Positions 27,045 through 36,016 of a stretch of 64,000 nt of DNA are shown here, one piece after another. Where the stretch lies: NCBI GenBank assembly GCA_963778895.1, contig CAVZVZ010000002.1, forward strand, positions 930,001 to 994,000, in the 5' to 3' direction. The DNA is from CAVZVZ01 sp963778895 (GTDB taxonomy: Bacteria; Actinomycetota; Acidimicrobiia; Acidimicrobiales; Acidimicrobilacustridaceae). Under the pieces are notes generated by a model. The model saw only the letters and a program-made list of their open reading frames with translations. It did no database searches and was not told the DNA's origin. The first letter of the stretch is position 1; each line of letters opens with the position of its first letter. A program made the position numbers and the translations under genes.

Positions 27045-28148
27045 TTGGGCGACTCACCACTGATTCCCGATTACGGCGGACCCTGCATCTCGAACGTGGT
27101 GCCGGCGTTGCTCGAACCGTCCGGCGAGCGGCCTTCGTGGCTCCCGGCGGCGGCCGACGCGGACCAGGTCGTGTTGCTCGTGCTCGACGGCCTCGGTTGG
27201 GAGCAGCTCGAGCCTCGCCGCTCTCTCGCTCCGTCGCTGTGCACGATGGAGGGCGGTCCCATCCTGACCATCGCGCCCTCCACGACCGCGGCCGCTCTCA
27301 CCTCGATTTCCACGGGCATGTCGCCCGGTGAGCACGGCGTCATCGGCTACCGCATGGATGTCGAAGGCGAGATCCTGAACGTGTTGCGGTGGTGGGCGTC
27401 GGGTCGCGACGCTCGCGATTCGATCCCGCCCGAGAAGATCCAACCCCGCGAGCCCTTCCTCGGCCATCGTCCTGCCGTCGTCACGAGGGCCGAGTTCCGC
27501 CATTCGGGGTTCACGCAAGCCCACCTCGAAGGCGTGCGCTTCTCGGGGTACCGGATGCCCTCGACGCTGGTCGCCGAGACGGCGCGTCTCGTGCGGGCCA
27601 ACGAACCGTTCGTGTACACGTACTACGACGGCGTCGACAAGGTCGCGCACGAGTACGGCCTGGCCGACCACTACGACGCCGAGCTCGTCGCGGTCGATCA
27701 CATGGTCGAGTACCTGATCCGATTGTTGCCGTCGACGGCCGCGTTGGTGTTGACGTCCGACCACGGTCAAGTCGACGTGGGCGACAACCTGGTGACGTTG
27801 CACGCGGATGTGACTGCGCACGTGTCGTATCAGTCGGGTGAGGGCCGCTTCCGTTGGTTGCATGCCCGGCCCGGTCACGCCCGGGTGTTGCTCGAGGCCG
27901 CCCAAGAGCGGCACAGCGACACGGGTTGGATCGTGAGCCAGGAGCAGACGATCGACGAGAACTGGTTCGGCACCACGGTCACGCCCGAGGCCCGCGCCCG
28001 TTTGGGTGATGTCGCGCTGGTCGCCCGCGAGCCGGTGGCGTACGTCGATGCCGACGACACTGGGCCGTTCGACTTGATCGCCCGGCACGGGTCGCTCACC
28101 CCGGCCGAGATGCGCGTACCGCTCCTCGTTGCTCGCGGCACGGCATAG
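27045..28148 (+). CDS. alkaline phosphatase/phosphodiesterase-superfamily protein
   Basis: 367 residues from TTG 27045, with an AAAGGA ribosome site 7 bases upstream. The fold signature is that of the type I phosphodiesterase/nucleotide pyrophosphatase group: VVLLVLDGLGWEQLE near residue 45 (metal Asp), IAPSTTAAALTSISTGMSPGEHG (nucleophile Thr region) near residue 78, YTYYDGVDKVAHEYG (metal Asp/His) near residue 190 and LTSDHGQVDVGDN near residue 240. No signal peptide is visible. The substrate cannot be read from the sequence. It may be under control of the divergent Rrf2 regulator. Confidence 0.8.
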   Translation: MGDSPLIPDYGGPCISNVVPALLEPSGERPSWLPAAADADQVVLLVLDGLGWEQLEPRRSLAPSLCTMEGGPILTIAPSTTAAALTSISTGMSPGEHGVIGYRMDVEGEILNVLRWWASGRDARDSIPPEKIQPREPFLGHRPAVVTRAEFRHSGFTQAHLEGVRFSGYRMPSTLVAETARLVRANEPFVYTYYDGVDKVAHEYGLADHYDAELVAVDHMVEYLIRLLPSTAALVLTSDHGQVDVGDNLVTLHADVTAHVSYQSGEGRFRWLHARPGHARVLLEAAQERHSDTGWIVSQEQTIDENWFGTTVTPEARARLGDVALVAREPVAYVDADDTGPFDLIARHGSLTPAEMRVPLLVARGTA

Positions 28149-28163
28149 GGCAAGTATTCGCCC

Positions 28164-28687
28164 ATGTCCGATGCACCCCGTGGAACCAGCCGAGCTCATA
28201 CAACCCGGGCGCCGGCGCGCCCGATGGTCAGAATCCCCCCGACAGCGAGCCCGAACGCGAGCTGGTTTCTGAGCCGGCCAAGGTGATGCGCGTCGGCTCG
28301 ATGATCAAGCAGTTGCTCGACGAGGTGCGCTCGACGCCGCTCGACGAACCGTCTCGCGAGCGACTGAAGGTCATCTTCGAGCGCTCGATCGACGAGTTGG
28401 GCTCTGCACTGTCACCGGATCTTCGCGACGAGCTCGACCGTTTGGCCCTGCCGTTCGGCAGCGACACGACGCCCACCGACGTCGAGCTGCGCATCGCGCA
28501 GGCGCAGTTGGTCGGCTGGCTCGAAGGCCTGTTCCATGGCATCCAAGCCACGCTGTTCGCCCAGCAGATGGCGGCGCGCCAACAGTTGGAGAACATGCGC
28601 GCCGAGCTGACCGAGGGTGGCCCTCGTCCGCCCGGGGTGCCGGGTGACGGCGGCGATCCGCAGACGCGTCCTGGCACCTACCTGTGA
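28164..28687 (+). CDS. bpa: bacterial proteasome activator Bpa/PafE (frame break near start)
   Basis: About 174 residues. The core (VMRVGSMIKQLLDEVRSTPL, DELDRLALPFGSD, LRIAQAQLVGWLEGLFHGIQ, ATLFAQQMAARQQLENMRAEL) closely matches mycobacterial Bpa (DUF2587), a ring-shaped ATP-independent opener of the 20S proteasome. The C-terminus reads PGTYL where the mycobacterial protein ends GQYL; this tail docks into the proteasome alpha ring. The N-terminal ~20 residues from ATG 28164 are in another frame than the core, with a break near 28220 like one lost base. An internal ATG at 28286 exists but would cut the conserved start. It implies that the organism has a proteasome. Confidence 0.88.
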
Positions 28688-29011
28688 CCCTGGCCGGCAC
28701 GCCGGAGCCGCCGTACATCGCTGTCATCTTCACCTCGCTGCGTAGCGACGATGGCGAGGGCTACCTGGAGACCGACGAGGCGATGCTCGAGCTCGTGCAG
28801 CGTCAACCCGGCTACCTCGGTGTCGAGGCGTTGGACGACGGCGACGATGGGCATATCGGTGTCGTACTGGGCCACCGAGGCGGATGCCCGTGCATGGAAG
28901 CGCGTCGCCGAGCACGTCGCCGCGCAGCAGCTCGGTCACGACCGTTGGTATCGGGCCTACCGAGTGCGCGTCGCGACCGTCGAGCGCGACTACGGCTTCA
29001 GCAAGGACTAG
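28684..29011 (+). CDS. antibiotic-biosynthesis-monooxygenase-like small protein (frameshifted)
   Basis: About 108 residues, starting at a GTG that overlaps the bpa stop. YIAVIFTSLRS, then MLELVQRQPGYLGVEAL, ISVSYWATEADARAWK and GHDRWYRAYRVRVATVERDYG follow the ferredoxin-like ABM dimeric barrel pattern (PF03992-like). Members include heme-degrading and quinone monooxygenases, but many have no known substrate. The frame steps +1 near 28850. Convergent with the crotonase gene; the stops overlap by 4 bp. Confidence 0.75.
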
Positions 29012-29689
29012 AGATCGAGCGTGCCCGTCGCGGGATCGGTGCCGGCGGCGCGCAGTGCCTTGCCCTTGGTGCGCACGAGGTTCTCGCGTGGCGCCACCGC
29101 GATGGTGCGAGCGAGGTCGACCGCGTGGCCGAGCAGGTCGTCGGGGCTCACGACCGCTGACACCAGGTGGATCGAGAGAGCCTCGTCGGCATCGACGTTG
29201 CGGCCCGTCATGCAGAGCTCGCGAGCCAAGGCGCCGCCGACCAGATCGTGGAGCGGGCCGTACACGACGTCGGCGAAGGCGTACTCGGGATGGGCGAACC
29301 GCGCCGTCGTCGATGCCACCCGGAGGTCGCAGAGAACCGCCAGATCGAAGCCACCGCCCAGCGCGGGACCGTTCACCGCAGCCACCGTCGGCAGAGGGAA
29401 CTGCAGCACGCGCTGGTGGTATCGATCGCTCGACGCCCACAGCTCGCGGGCGTAGGTCTCGTCGGCGAAGGCGCGGTCGAACTCCGATAGGTCGAAGCCG
29501 GCGGAGAACGCGTTGCCGGCACCGGTGATCACGACGACCTTCAGCTGCTTCCTCGTGCTCGAGCTCGTCGAGGGCGTCGCTGATCTGGTCCCGCAGGGCG
29601 ATCGACAGGGCGTTCTTGCGGTCGGGTCGGTCGAGGGTCAGCACCGCGATGGCCGGATCGGGTCGATCGAGGCGCAGAAGATCGCTCAT
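29008..29689 (-). CDS. enoyl-CoA hydratase/isomerase family protein (frameshifted)
   Basis: About 227 residues. Crotonase fold: VLTLDRPDRKNALSIALRD at the N-terminus, VVVITGAGNAFSAGFDLSEF (first oxyanion-hole strand), VAAVNGPALGGGFDLAVLCD (second) and FAHPEYAFADVVYG, whose Glu aligns with one of the two catalytic glutamates. Shorter than classical hydratases (about 255). The acyl-CoA substrate is unknown. The frame steps +1 near 29548, where removing a base gives EEQLKVVVITGAG. Confidence 0.85.
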
Positions 29690-29716
29690 GGTCCGAGCGT
29701 ACGGGTTGGGTCGCGG

Positions 29717-30116
29717 TCAAGCGGCGAGAATCCGAAGCGGGCTGCAGGACGCGAGGTGGTCGTAGTCGCGGATCGCGATGCAGCAGCATCGATTCTTCCC
29801 GCACGCAGACCGCGGCGATGAGGCAATCGATGGTGCTCCGGACGGTGTGGCCTCGGCGCCGGGCCGTCCGATACAGCTCGGCGGCGTAGAGATGGTCGTC
29901 GGTCGACTGGAGCGCCAGCACGGGGAAGGCGAGAAGGCTCGCGCTGACGAGATCCACGTCACGGTCACGCCGGAAGCCCTGAAGGATCTCGGCGAGGCAG
30001 AGATCGACGATGCCGACCTCGGTATCGGATCGGATGAGCTCGCGAAGCAGCACCGCTTCGGGGGACGCGACCGCGTTGAAGTGGTCGACCCAAACGCTGG
30101 TGTCGACGACGATCAC
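29717..30116 (-). CDS. vapC: VapC-type PIN-domain toxin (frameshifted near end)
   Basis: About 132 residues from GTG 30116. PIN ribonuclease acidic residues are visible: VVDTSVWVDHF (first Asp), LAEILQGFR (Glu), STIDCLIAAVC (third Asp) and a final acidic position near HRDRDYDHLA. VapC toxins cleave RNA when freed from VapB. The frame steps +1 near 29771, restoring the ending LASCSPLRILAA. Its start overlaps the restored VapB stop (GTGA). Confidence 0.87.
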
Positions 30117-30314
30117 CGCGTGCGCGACGAAGCGCGATGCCGCGAGGTCGCCCTCCCAGTGCACCTTGCCCTCGAGGTCGAGCACCCGCTGACGCTCGCG
30201 ATGGCGGACGAGCTCGCGCAATGCGAAGTCGACCGTGGCCTTCTTGGTCGGGGTCCCGGCGATCTCCTGCGCCTCGGAGAGCAGCTCGTCGTCGATTTCG
30301 ATGTTCGTGCGCAT
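30113..30314 (-). CDS. vapB: VapB-family antitoxin (frame break near end)
   Basis: About 66 residues: MRTNIEIDDELLSEAQEIAG and TKKATVDFALRELVRHRERQ match the VapB type II antitoxin family, with a DNA-binding N-terminus. The rest (VLDLEGKVHWEGDLAASR) wraps the toxin. As given, the frame continues into vapC without a stop. Dropping one base near 30133 gives an ending of SRSSRTR and a TGA at 30113-30115 that overlaps the vapC GTG. An upstream inverted repeat is a likely autoregulatory site. Confidence 0.85.
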
Positions 30315-30326
30315 GGCGCGCGAGGA

Positions 30327-30354
30327 TACACACGTACCCGGAATTCAATGTGTA
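30327..30354. promoter_or_regulatory. inverted repeat upstream of vapBC
   Basis: TACACA (30327-30332) and TGTGTA (30349-30354) are exact reverse complements separated by 16 bases, 13 bases before the vapB start. VapBC complexes usually repress their own promoter through such repeats. Confidence 0.4.
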
Positions 30355-30424
30355 CGAATGCGTCGGCAAACGTGCATGGCGCGCCGGCTCGCCGGGGGCT
30401 AAAACCAAATGACACGATTGTGAT

Positions 30425-30469
30425 TCGTCCACAGGTAGGGGACAACGGCTGTGGACGGCCTGTGGAAAG
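30425..30469. promoter_or_regulatory. three DnaA-box-like motifs before dnaE
   Basis: TCGTCCACA (30425), TGTGGACGG (30450) and TGTGGAAAG (30461) lie within 45 bp. The first differs by one base from the high-GC actinobacterial DnaA box TTGTCCACA; the other two, read on the minus strand, differ by two bases from TTGTCCACA or TTATCCACA. They end 15 bases before the dnaE start chosen here, so they could couple polymerase synthesis to replication initiation. Confidence 0.3.
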
Positions 30470-30483
30470 GGACGTCCGGACCG

Positions 30484-33400
30484 GTGGCTGATTCGTTCAC
30501 CCATCTGCATCTGCACACCGAGTTCTCGATGCTCGACGGCGCGGCGCGGGTGGGCGAGGTCGTGGCCAAGGCGGCGGCCGACGGGCAGCCGGCGATCGGG
30601 ATCACCGATCACGGCAACATGTACGGCGTCCTCGACTTCTATCGGGCGGCCAAGGACCACGGGCTCAAGCCCATCGTGGGGTCCGAGCTCTACCAGGCCT
30701 ACGAGCACCGCACCGAGCGACCGGCCCGGCGAGGCCGCCAGGACGACACCGGCGGGGACGCCGAGGGCGGGCGCAAGGCCTATTACCACCTGACCGCGCT
30801 GGCCGAGACGAACACCGGCTACCGCAACCTGATCCAGCTCGCGAGCCGGGCGTACCTCGAGGGCTACTACATGAAGCCCAAGGTCGACTGGGAGCTCCTC
30901 GACGCGCACCACGAAGGCCTGATCGTCACGTCCGGGTGCCTCGGTGGGCAGGTGCTGCAGTCGTTGTTGCAGGGCGACGACGCCAGCGCGTTGCAGAAGG
31001 CCGCCCGACTCCAGGAGATCTTCGGGCGCGACAACTTCTTCATCGAGCTCCAAGACCACGGCATCCCGGATCAGCACCGCACCAACCCCAAGCTGCTCGA
31101 GATCGCCAAGAAGCTCCGTGCGCCGCTGCTCGCCACCAACGACAGCCACTACACCGACCGCGAGCACGCCGAGGCCCACGATGCCTTGCTGTGCGTGCAG
31201 ACCGGATCGCTGATGAGCGACCCCGATCGCCTCCGGTTCCATGGTGACGAGCACTATCTGAAGTCGGCAGCCGAGATGCGCCATCTGTTTCGTGACCTGC
31301 CCCAGGCGTGCGACAACACGCTTTGGATCGCCGAGCGCTGCGATGTCGAGATCGAGTTCGGCAAGCCGCAGCTGCCGAACTTCCCGCTGCCCGAAGGCTT
31401 CACCGACGACGCCGACTACTTGCGTCACCTCACGCTCACCGGCGCGGCCGAGCGTTGGGGTGATCCCGTCCCCGACGAGACCGTCGAGCGCTTGGCCTTC
31501 GAGCTGCAGGTCATCGCCGACATGGGGTTCAGCTCGTACTTCCTCATCGTCTGGGACCTGATCCGGCACGCCCGCGACAACGGCATCCGTGTCGGACCAG
31601 GGCGCGGCAGCGCGGCGGGGTGCGCGGTCGCGTACAGCTTGCAGATCACCGACCTCGACCCCATCAAGTACGACTTGCTGTTCGAGCGGTTCCTCAACCC
31701 ATCGCGCATCTCGATGCCCGACATCGACATGGACTTCGACTCGCGTTACCGCGACGAGATGATCCGGTACGCGGCCGAGCGTTACGGCCGCGACCGCGTG
31801 GCCCAGATCGTCACCTTCTCGACGATCAAGGCGCGCGCCGCGGTGCGCGATGCCGCACGGGTGCTCGGCTACCCGTACATCGTCGGCGACAAGGTGGCCA
31901 AGGCCATGCCGCCGTTGGTCATGGGCCGTGACACGCCGTTGTGGGCCGCCATGGCCGAGCAGGCGCCGGCCAAGTTCGAGGACGGCTGGAAGATGGCCTC
32001 CGAGCTACGCGACATGTACACCACCGACCCCGACGCGCAGCGGGTCATCGACGTGGCCAAGGGCCTCGAGGGTCTGCGCCGGCAGGACGGCATCCACGCG
32101 GCCGCGGTGGTGATCACCAAGGAGCCGCTCACCGACTACTTGCCGATCCAGCGCAAGCCGGAGAACGGCCAGCCGCCCGAGAACGCGCCGGTCGTGACGC
32201 AGTACGAGATGCACGGGGTGGAAGACCTCGGCCTCCTGAAGATGGACTTCCTCGGCCTGCGCAACCTCGATGTCATCAGTGACACCGTCGCCATGATCGA
32301 ACGCACTCGCGGTCACGCCCTCGACATCGACAACGTTCCACTCGACGACGCCAACACCTACGAGCTGCTGCAACGAGGCGACTCGATCGGGGTGTTCCAG
32401 CTCGAGGGTGGACCCATGCGCGTGCTGATGCGTTCGCTGGCGCCCACCAGCTTCGAAGACGTCGCCGCGCTGGTCGCGCTCTACCGGCCGGGCCCGATGG
32501 CCGCCAACATGCACAGCGACTACGCCGACCGCAAGAACGGCCGCAAGGAGATCACCTACCTCCACCCCGACGCCGAGGAAGTCCTGGCCGACACCTACGG
32601 GTTGATGATCTACCAAGAGTCGGTGATGCGGATTGCGCAGAAGTTCGCCGGCTACTCGCTCGCCGACGCCGACAATCTGCGCAAGGCCTGTGGCAAGAAG
32701 GACCGCAAGCTGATTCGCAAGGAACGCGAGAAGTTCGTCGAGGGGTGCGACAGCCAGGGCTACGGCCGTGATCTCGGCGAGAAGTGGTTCGACATCATCG
32801 AGCCCTTCGCCGATTACGCGTTCAACAAGAGTCACTCGTACGGCTACGGACTCGTGGCGTACCAGACCGCCTATCTCAAGGCGAACTACCGGGTCGAGTA
32901 CATGGCTTGTCTGCTCACGAGCGTGAAGCAGAACCTCGACAAGGCTGCGATCTATCTCAACGAGTGCCGCATCCTCGGGGTGCCCGTGCTGGTACCGGAC
33001 GTCAACAAGTCCGACTCCGACTTCATCGCGGTCTTCGACCCCGAGACCGGCGCGGGCTCGATCCCGTTCGGCCTCTCCGCCGTGCGCAACGTCGGTGAAG
33101 GTCTCGTCCACCCCATCGTGCGGGAGCGGGAGGAGAACGGTCCGTTCACCGACTTCTACGACTTCTGCGAACGGGTCGACTCGACGGTGCTGAACAAGCG
33201 AGCGGTCGAGTCGCTCATCAAGGCCGGTGCGTTCGACTCGCTCGGACATCCCCGCCAAGGCCTGCTCGCCGTGCACGAGGCGATCGTCGACCGCACCATG
33301 GCCCGTCGCCGCAAGGAGGCCGAGGGTCAGTTCGAGCTCTTCGCCAGCGCCGAGGTCGAGGTCGGCGCTGGCTTCGACGAATCCCGCATCGAGATCCCCG

Positions 33401-34026
33401 ATCTCGAGTTCGAGAAGCGCCAGCGGCTCGCCTTCGAAAAGGAGATGCTCGGCCTGTACGTGAGCGATCACCCGCTCATGGGCGCCGAGGCCTCCATGCG
33501 CCGCCGGACCGAATGCCTGCTCACGGAGCTCGAGGAGGCGCCGGACGGGGCCATCCGGGTGGTCGGCGGTCTGGTCACGGCGCTGCAGCGGAAGTGGACG
33601 AAGCGCGGCGATCTCATGGCGGTCTTCCAGCTCGAGGATCTGCAGACGTCGATCGAAGTGATGGTGTTCCCGAAGACGATGCAGAAGTTCGGCCACGTGC
33701 TCACCGACGACGCCATCGTGATCATGAAGGGCCGGGTCGATACCCGCGACGACCAACCGAAGCTCATGGCCACCGAGATCGAGCGGTTCGAGCCGGTCAT
33801 GGACGGCGCGCCGCCGGTGCGCATCAACCTGTCTCCGAACGCGTTGAGCGAGCATCTACTGGCCGACCTCAAGGGCCTGCTGCACGAGCACCCGGGTGAC
33901 TCGCAGGTGTTCTTGCACCTGGGCGAGAAAGTGTTGCGGCTACCCGATCAGTTCTGCGTCGACGCCTCCAACGGTCTCATGGGCGAGTTGCGCGTCCTGC
34001 TCGGCGCCGACGCGATGTTTGCCTGA
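30484..34026 (+). CDS. dnaE: DNA polymerase III alpha subunit
   Basis: 1,180 residues, a full-length replicative polymerase. PHP domain at the N-terminus (FTHLHLHTEFSMLDGAARVG, ITDHGNMYGVL, TNDSHYTDREH), catalytic palm PDIDMDFDSRYRDEMI near residue 412, RVGPGRGSAAGCAVAY before it, then the thumb/fingers (FQLEGGPMRVLMRS, YRPGPMAANM, FAGYSLADADNLRKACGKK), HhH and OB regions (LEKEML-like FEKEMLGLYVSDHPL, VGGLVTALQRKWTKRGD). GTG 30484 (VADSFTHLHLH) has GGAAAGGGA upstream; GTG 30451 would add eleven residues. Intact over 3.5 kb, in contrast to many neighbours. Confidence 0.97.
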   Translation: MADSFTHLHLHTEFSMLDGAARVGEVVAKAAADGQPAIGITDHGNMYGVLDFYRAAKDHGLKPIVGSELYQAYEHRTERPARRGRQDDTGGDAEGGRKAYYHLTALAETNTGYRNLIQLASRAYLEGYYMKPKVDWELLDAHHEGLIVTSGCLGGQVLQSLLQGDDASALQKAARLQEIFGRDNFFIELQDHGIPDQHRTNPKLLEIAKKLRAPLLATNDSHYTDREHAEAHDALLCVQTGSLMSDPDRLRFHGDEHYLKSAAEMRHLFRDLPQACDNTLWIAERCDVEIEFGKPQLPNFPLPEGFTDDADYLRHLTLTGAAERWGDPVPDETVERLAFELQVIADMGFSSYFLIVWDLIRHARDNGIRVGPGRGSAAGCAVAYSLQITDLDPIKYDLLFERFLNPSRISMPDIDMDFDSRYRDEMIRYAAERYGRDRVAQIVTFSTIKARAAVRDAARVLGYPYIVGDKVAKAMPPLVMGRDTPLWAAMAEQAPAKFEDGWKMASELRDMYTTDPDAQRVIDVAKGLEGLRRQDGIHAAAVVITKEPLTDYLPIQRKPENGQPPENAPVVTQYEMHGVEDLGLLKMDFLGLRNLDVISDTVAMIERTRGHALDIDNVPLDDANTYELLQRGDSIGVFQLEGGPMRVLMRSLAPTSFEDVAALVALYRPGPMAANMHSDYADRKNGRKEITYLHPDAEEVLADTYGLMIYQESVMRIAQKFAGYSLADADNLRKACGKKDRKLIRKEREKFVEGCDSQGYGRDLGEKWFDIIEPFADYAFNKSHSYGYGLVAYQTAYLKANYRVEYMACLLTSVKQNLDKAAIYLNECRILGVPVLVPDVNKSDSDFIAVFDPETGAGSIPFGLSAVRNVGEGLVHPIVREREENGPFTDFYDFCERVDSTVLNKRAVESLIKAGAFDSLGHPRQGLLAVHEAIVDRTMARRRKEAEGQFELFASAEVEVGAGFDESRIEIPDLEFEKRQRLAFEKEMLGLYVSDHPLMGAEASMRRRTECLLTELEEAPDGAIRVVGGLVTALQRKWTKRGDLMAVFQLEDLQTSIEVMVFPKTMQKFGHVLTDDAIVIMKGRVDTRDDQPKLMATEIERFEPVMDGAPPVRINLSPNALSEHLLADLKGLLHEHPGDSQVFLHLGEKVLRLPDQFCVDASNGLMGELRVLLGADAMFA

Positions 34027-34030
34027 TGAT

Positions 34031-34685
34031 CTAGCGGTTGTAGCGCGTGTCGGGCGTACTCGGGTGCCGCTAGCCCGTTGGTGAGATCGTCAGCGGCGAC
34101 AGGCACGCCGGCGGTCAACGTGAGGGGCACCACACCGGCCCAGATGGGCATGCTCAGGTCTTCCTCGTCGTCGATGGGACCACCGGTGCGGATCTTGGCG
34201 GAGGCTTCGTCGATCGGTAGCCGGATCACGAGCGTCTTGCGCAACTCGTCGTCGCGTGCGGCGCGGGCGTCCGCGCTGCGTCCCGGCACGAGATGTTCGA
34301 CGAGCGCGTCGAGCACGGCGGCTTTCTCGTCCGCGTCGTCCACCATCTCGCCGTGGCCGAAGAGCACCACGGATCGGTAGTTGATCGAGTGATGGAAGGT
34401 GGACCGGGCCAGTACGAGCCCGTCCATGAGCGTGACCGTGACACAGGCAGGAGCACCGCCGGCGAGTGAACGCAGGGCATGGTTGCCGTTGGCGCCGTGG
34501 ATGTAGATGTCATCACCGCGACGGACGTACGCCGTCGGTATCACCCAGGGCTGGCTGTCGACGGCGAAGCCGACGTGGCACACCATGCCTTCGTCGAGGA
34601 TGGCGTGGATCGTGGCGACGTCGTAGTCGCCGCGCTCTTTCAGTCGCCGGACGGTGGTTCGCGGGGTGGGCGTCAGTTGGCGCAT
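34031..34685 (-). CDS. pyridoxamine 5'-phosphate oxidase-fold flavin protein
   Basis: About 217 residues. The split-barrel FMN-binding pattern is clear: RLKERGDYDVATIHAILDEG, VCHVGFAVDSQPWVIPTAYV, IYIHGANGNHALRSL, VTVTLMDGLVLARSTFHHSI and NYRSVVLFGHGEMV, as in NimA-like proteins. The substrate is unknown. As given, the frame runs on to a stop at 33948 inside dnaE. Removing one base near 34049 gives the ending ARTRYNR and TAG at 34031-34033, four bases from the dnaE stop, which is the expected convergent layout. Confidence 0.82.
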
Positions 34686-34725
34686 GGGCCCGACGGTAGG
34701 CGGCGAACCATCGATGGCCCAGCGG

Positions 34726-35223
34726 TTATCCGCTCCCGGCCGGGTCGAGCTCGGACAGGTTGCGTTGGACGCCGTCGCGAACCTGCGGGTCGAGGTCGGG
34801 GTCGCTCAACAGGTCTTCGTAGATGGCGCGCGCCTCGCGCTCGTGGCCGGTCTTCTGCAACGCGTACCCGAGGCAGTGACGGAAGCGCACCTCGGCTTCG
34901 GGTGCGTCCGACGATTCGTCGAGGCCGCGGCGCAGATGCGGGATCGCCTCTCGGTAGCGATCGAGCTCGAAGTACGAGTGACCCCACACCAACTCGAGGC
35001 GCGCTCGCCAGCTCGCGCCGGCGACGGCGCCCATGTTCGCCGTCACTTCCGGGGCCGCTTCGATCACGTGCTCGAAGTGTCCGTGGCGGTAGGCGCGCAG
35101 CAGGCTCGCGACATCGTGTGGGGCCTTCGTGGACGGGCGCCTCCGCCTCCGCAACCGGGCCAGAATTGCCCCGAGGATCGCCCCGAGAACGACCGCGAGC
35201 GCGATGCCGGCGAGCAGAGTCAC
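34726..35223 (-). CDS. membrane-anchored TPR-repeat protein
   Basis: 165 residues from GTG 35223. One N-terminal membrane helix (LLAGIALAVVLGAILGAILA) followed by a basic RRRRRR stop-transfer, then two to three tetratricopeptide-like repeats (ELVWGHSYFELDRYREAIPH, FRHCLGYALQKTGHEREARA). TPR domains hold proteins together; no partner is evident. Upstream on the same strand lies 102 bp before the divergent gene at 35326. Confidence 0.65.
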   Translation of the reverse strand: MTLLAGIALAVVLGAILGAILARLRRRRRPSTKAPHDVASLLRAYRHGHFEHVIEAAPEVTANMGAVAGASWRARLELVWGHSYFELDRYREAIPHLRRGLDESSDAPEAEVRFRHCLGYALQKTGHEREARAIYEDLLSDPDLDPQVRDGVQRNLSELDPAGSG

Positions 35224-35325
35224 GGCGCAACGCTACGACGCCCGGTTGCGACCGAGTTGCGCCACGCGGTTCTGACCGCTGGACTAGAGGGGTTCCGGTC
35301 CGCCGATCAGGGGGCGTCGAAGCTC

Positions 35326-35994
35326 ATGGCCATCGAAGTATCGACCAAGGACTGCACGGCGCTCAGCGATGCAGAACTGACCGAGATGGCCGATATCTGT
35401 GCGGAGGGACCGAGCCATTTCGAGGCTGGACTGCTCTCGAAGCAGGCCGAGTCCTGGGTCTTGGTCACCCTCGCCCGCGAGGGTCGCGCTCTCCGTGGTT
35501 TTTCCTTCTCGACGCTGGAGCGCATCGGGGGCACCCCGAGCATCCTCATCGGACTGGCCTCGGTGAAGCGCACGAGCAAGCGTGACGCCGTCCTGCGGGC
35601 CATCGTGACCGATCAGTTCCGGCGGGCCGTGCTGGCCTTCCCGGACGAAGACGTGCTCGTCGGCACCCGCTTCATCACCCCGTCGGGCTACGAGGCCTTC
35701 CGCACCCTCGAAGACATCGTGCCGAGGCCCGGCCACAAGGCCACCGGCGAGGAGCGAGCGTGGGGTCGCCGGCTCGCCAAGCGGTTCGGCGTCGAGAACG
35801 GTGGGTACAACGACCGGGACTTCCGCACGACGGGCGACAACACGTACCCCCTGGTGCTCGACCACGACAGCCTGAAGCCCGAGAAGATCGACCCCGGGGT
35901 CGTCGCCTTCTTCGACGAGGTCGACTTCGTCCGAGGGGACTCCCTCATCGCCTTCGGTTGGGCGATGGCGGAGCATCTGGCCAAGCTGGCCTGA
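35326..35994 (+). CDS. conserved hypothetical protein
   Basis: 222 residues from ATG 35326 (MAIEVSTKDCTALSDAELTE). I do not recognise a family with confidence. The pattern of a first helix pair, central strands (SWVLVTLAREGRALRGFSFS), then TRFITPSGYEAFRTL resembles acetyltransferase-like folds, but no acetyl-CoA loop is evident. The second half is rich in charged and aromatic residues (RRLAKRFGVENGGYNDRDF). No signal or membrane segment. The frame is open far upstream, but the coding look begins at this ATG. Confidence 0.5.
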   Translation: MAIEVSTKDCTALSDAELTEMADICAEGPSHFEAGLLSKQAESWVLVTLAREGRALRGFSFSTLERIGGTPSILIGLASVKRTSKRDAVLRAIVTDQFRRAVLAFPDEDVLVGTRFITPSGYEAFRTLEDIVPRPGHKATGEERAWGRRLAKRFGVENGGYNDRDFRTTGDNTYPLVLDHDSLKPEKIDPGVVAFFDEVDFVRGDSLIAFGWAMAEHLAKLA

Positions 35995-36016
35995 CCCGGT
36001 CGCCCGAGCGAGCGCC

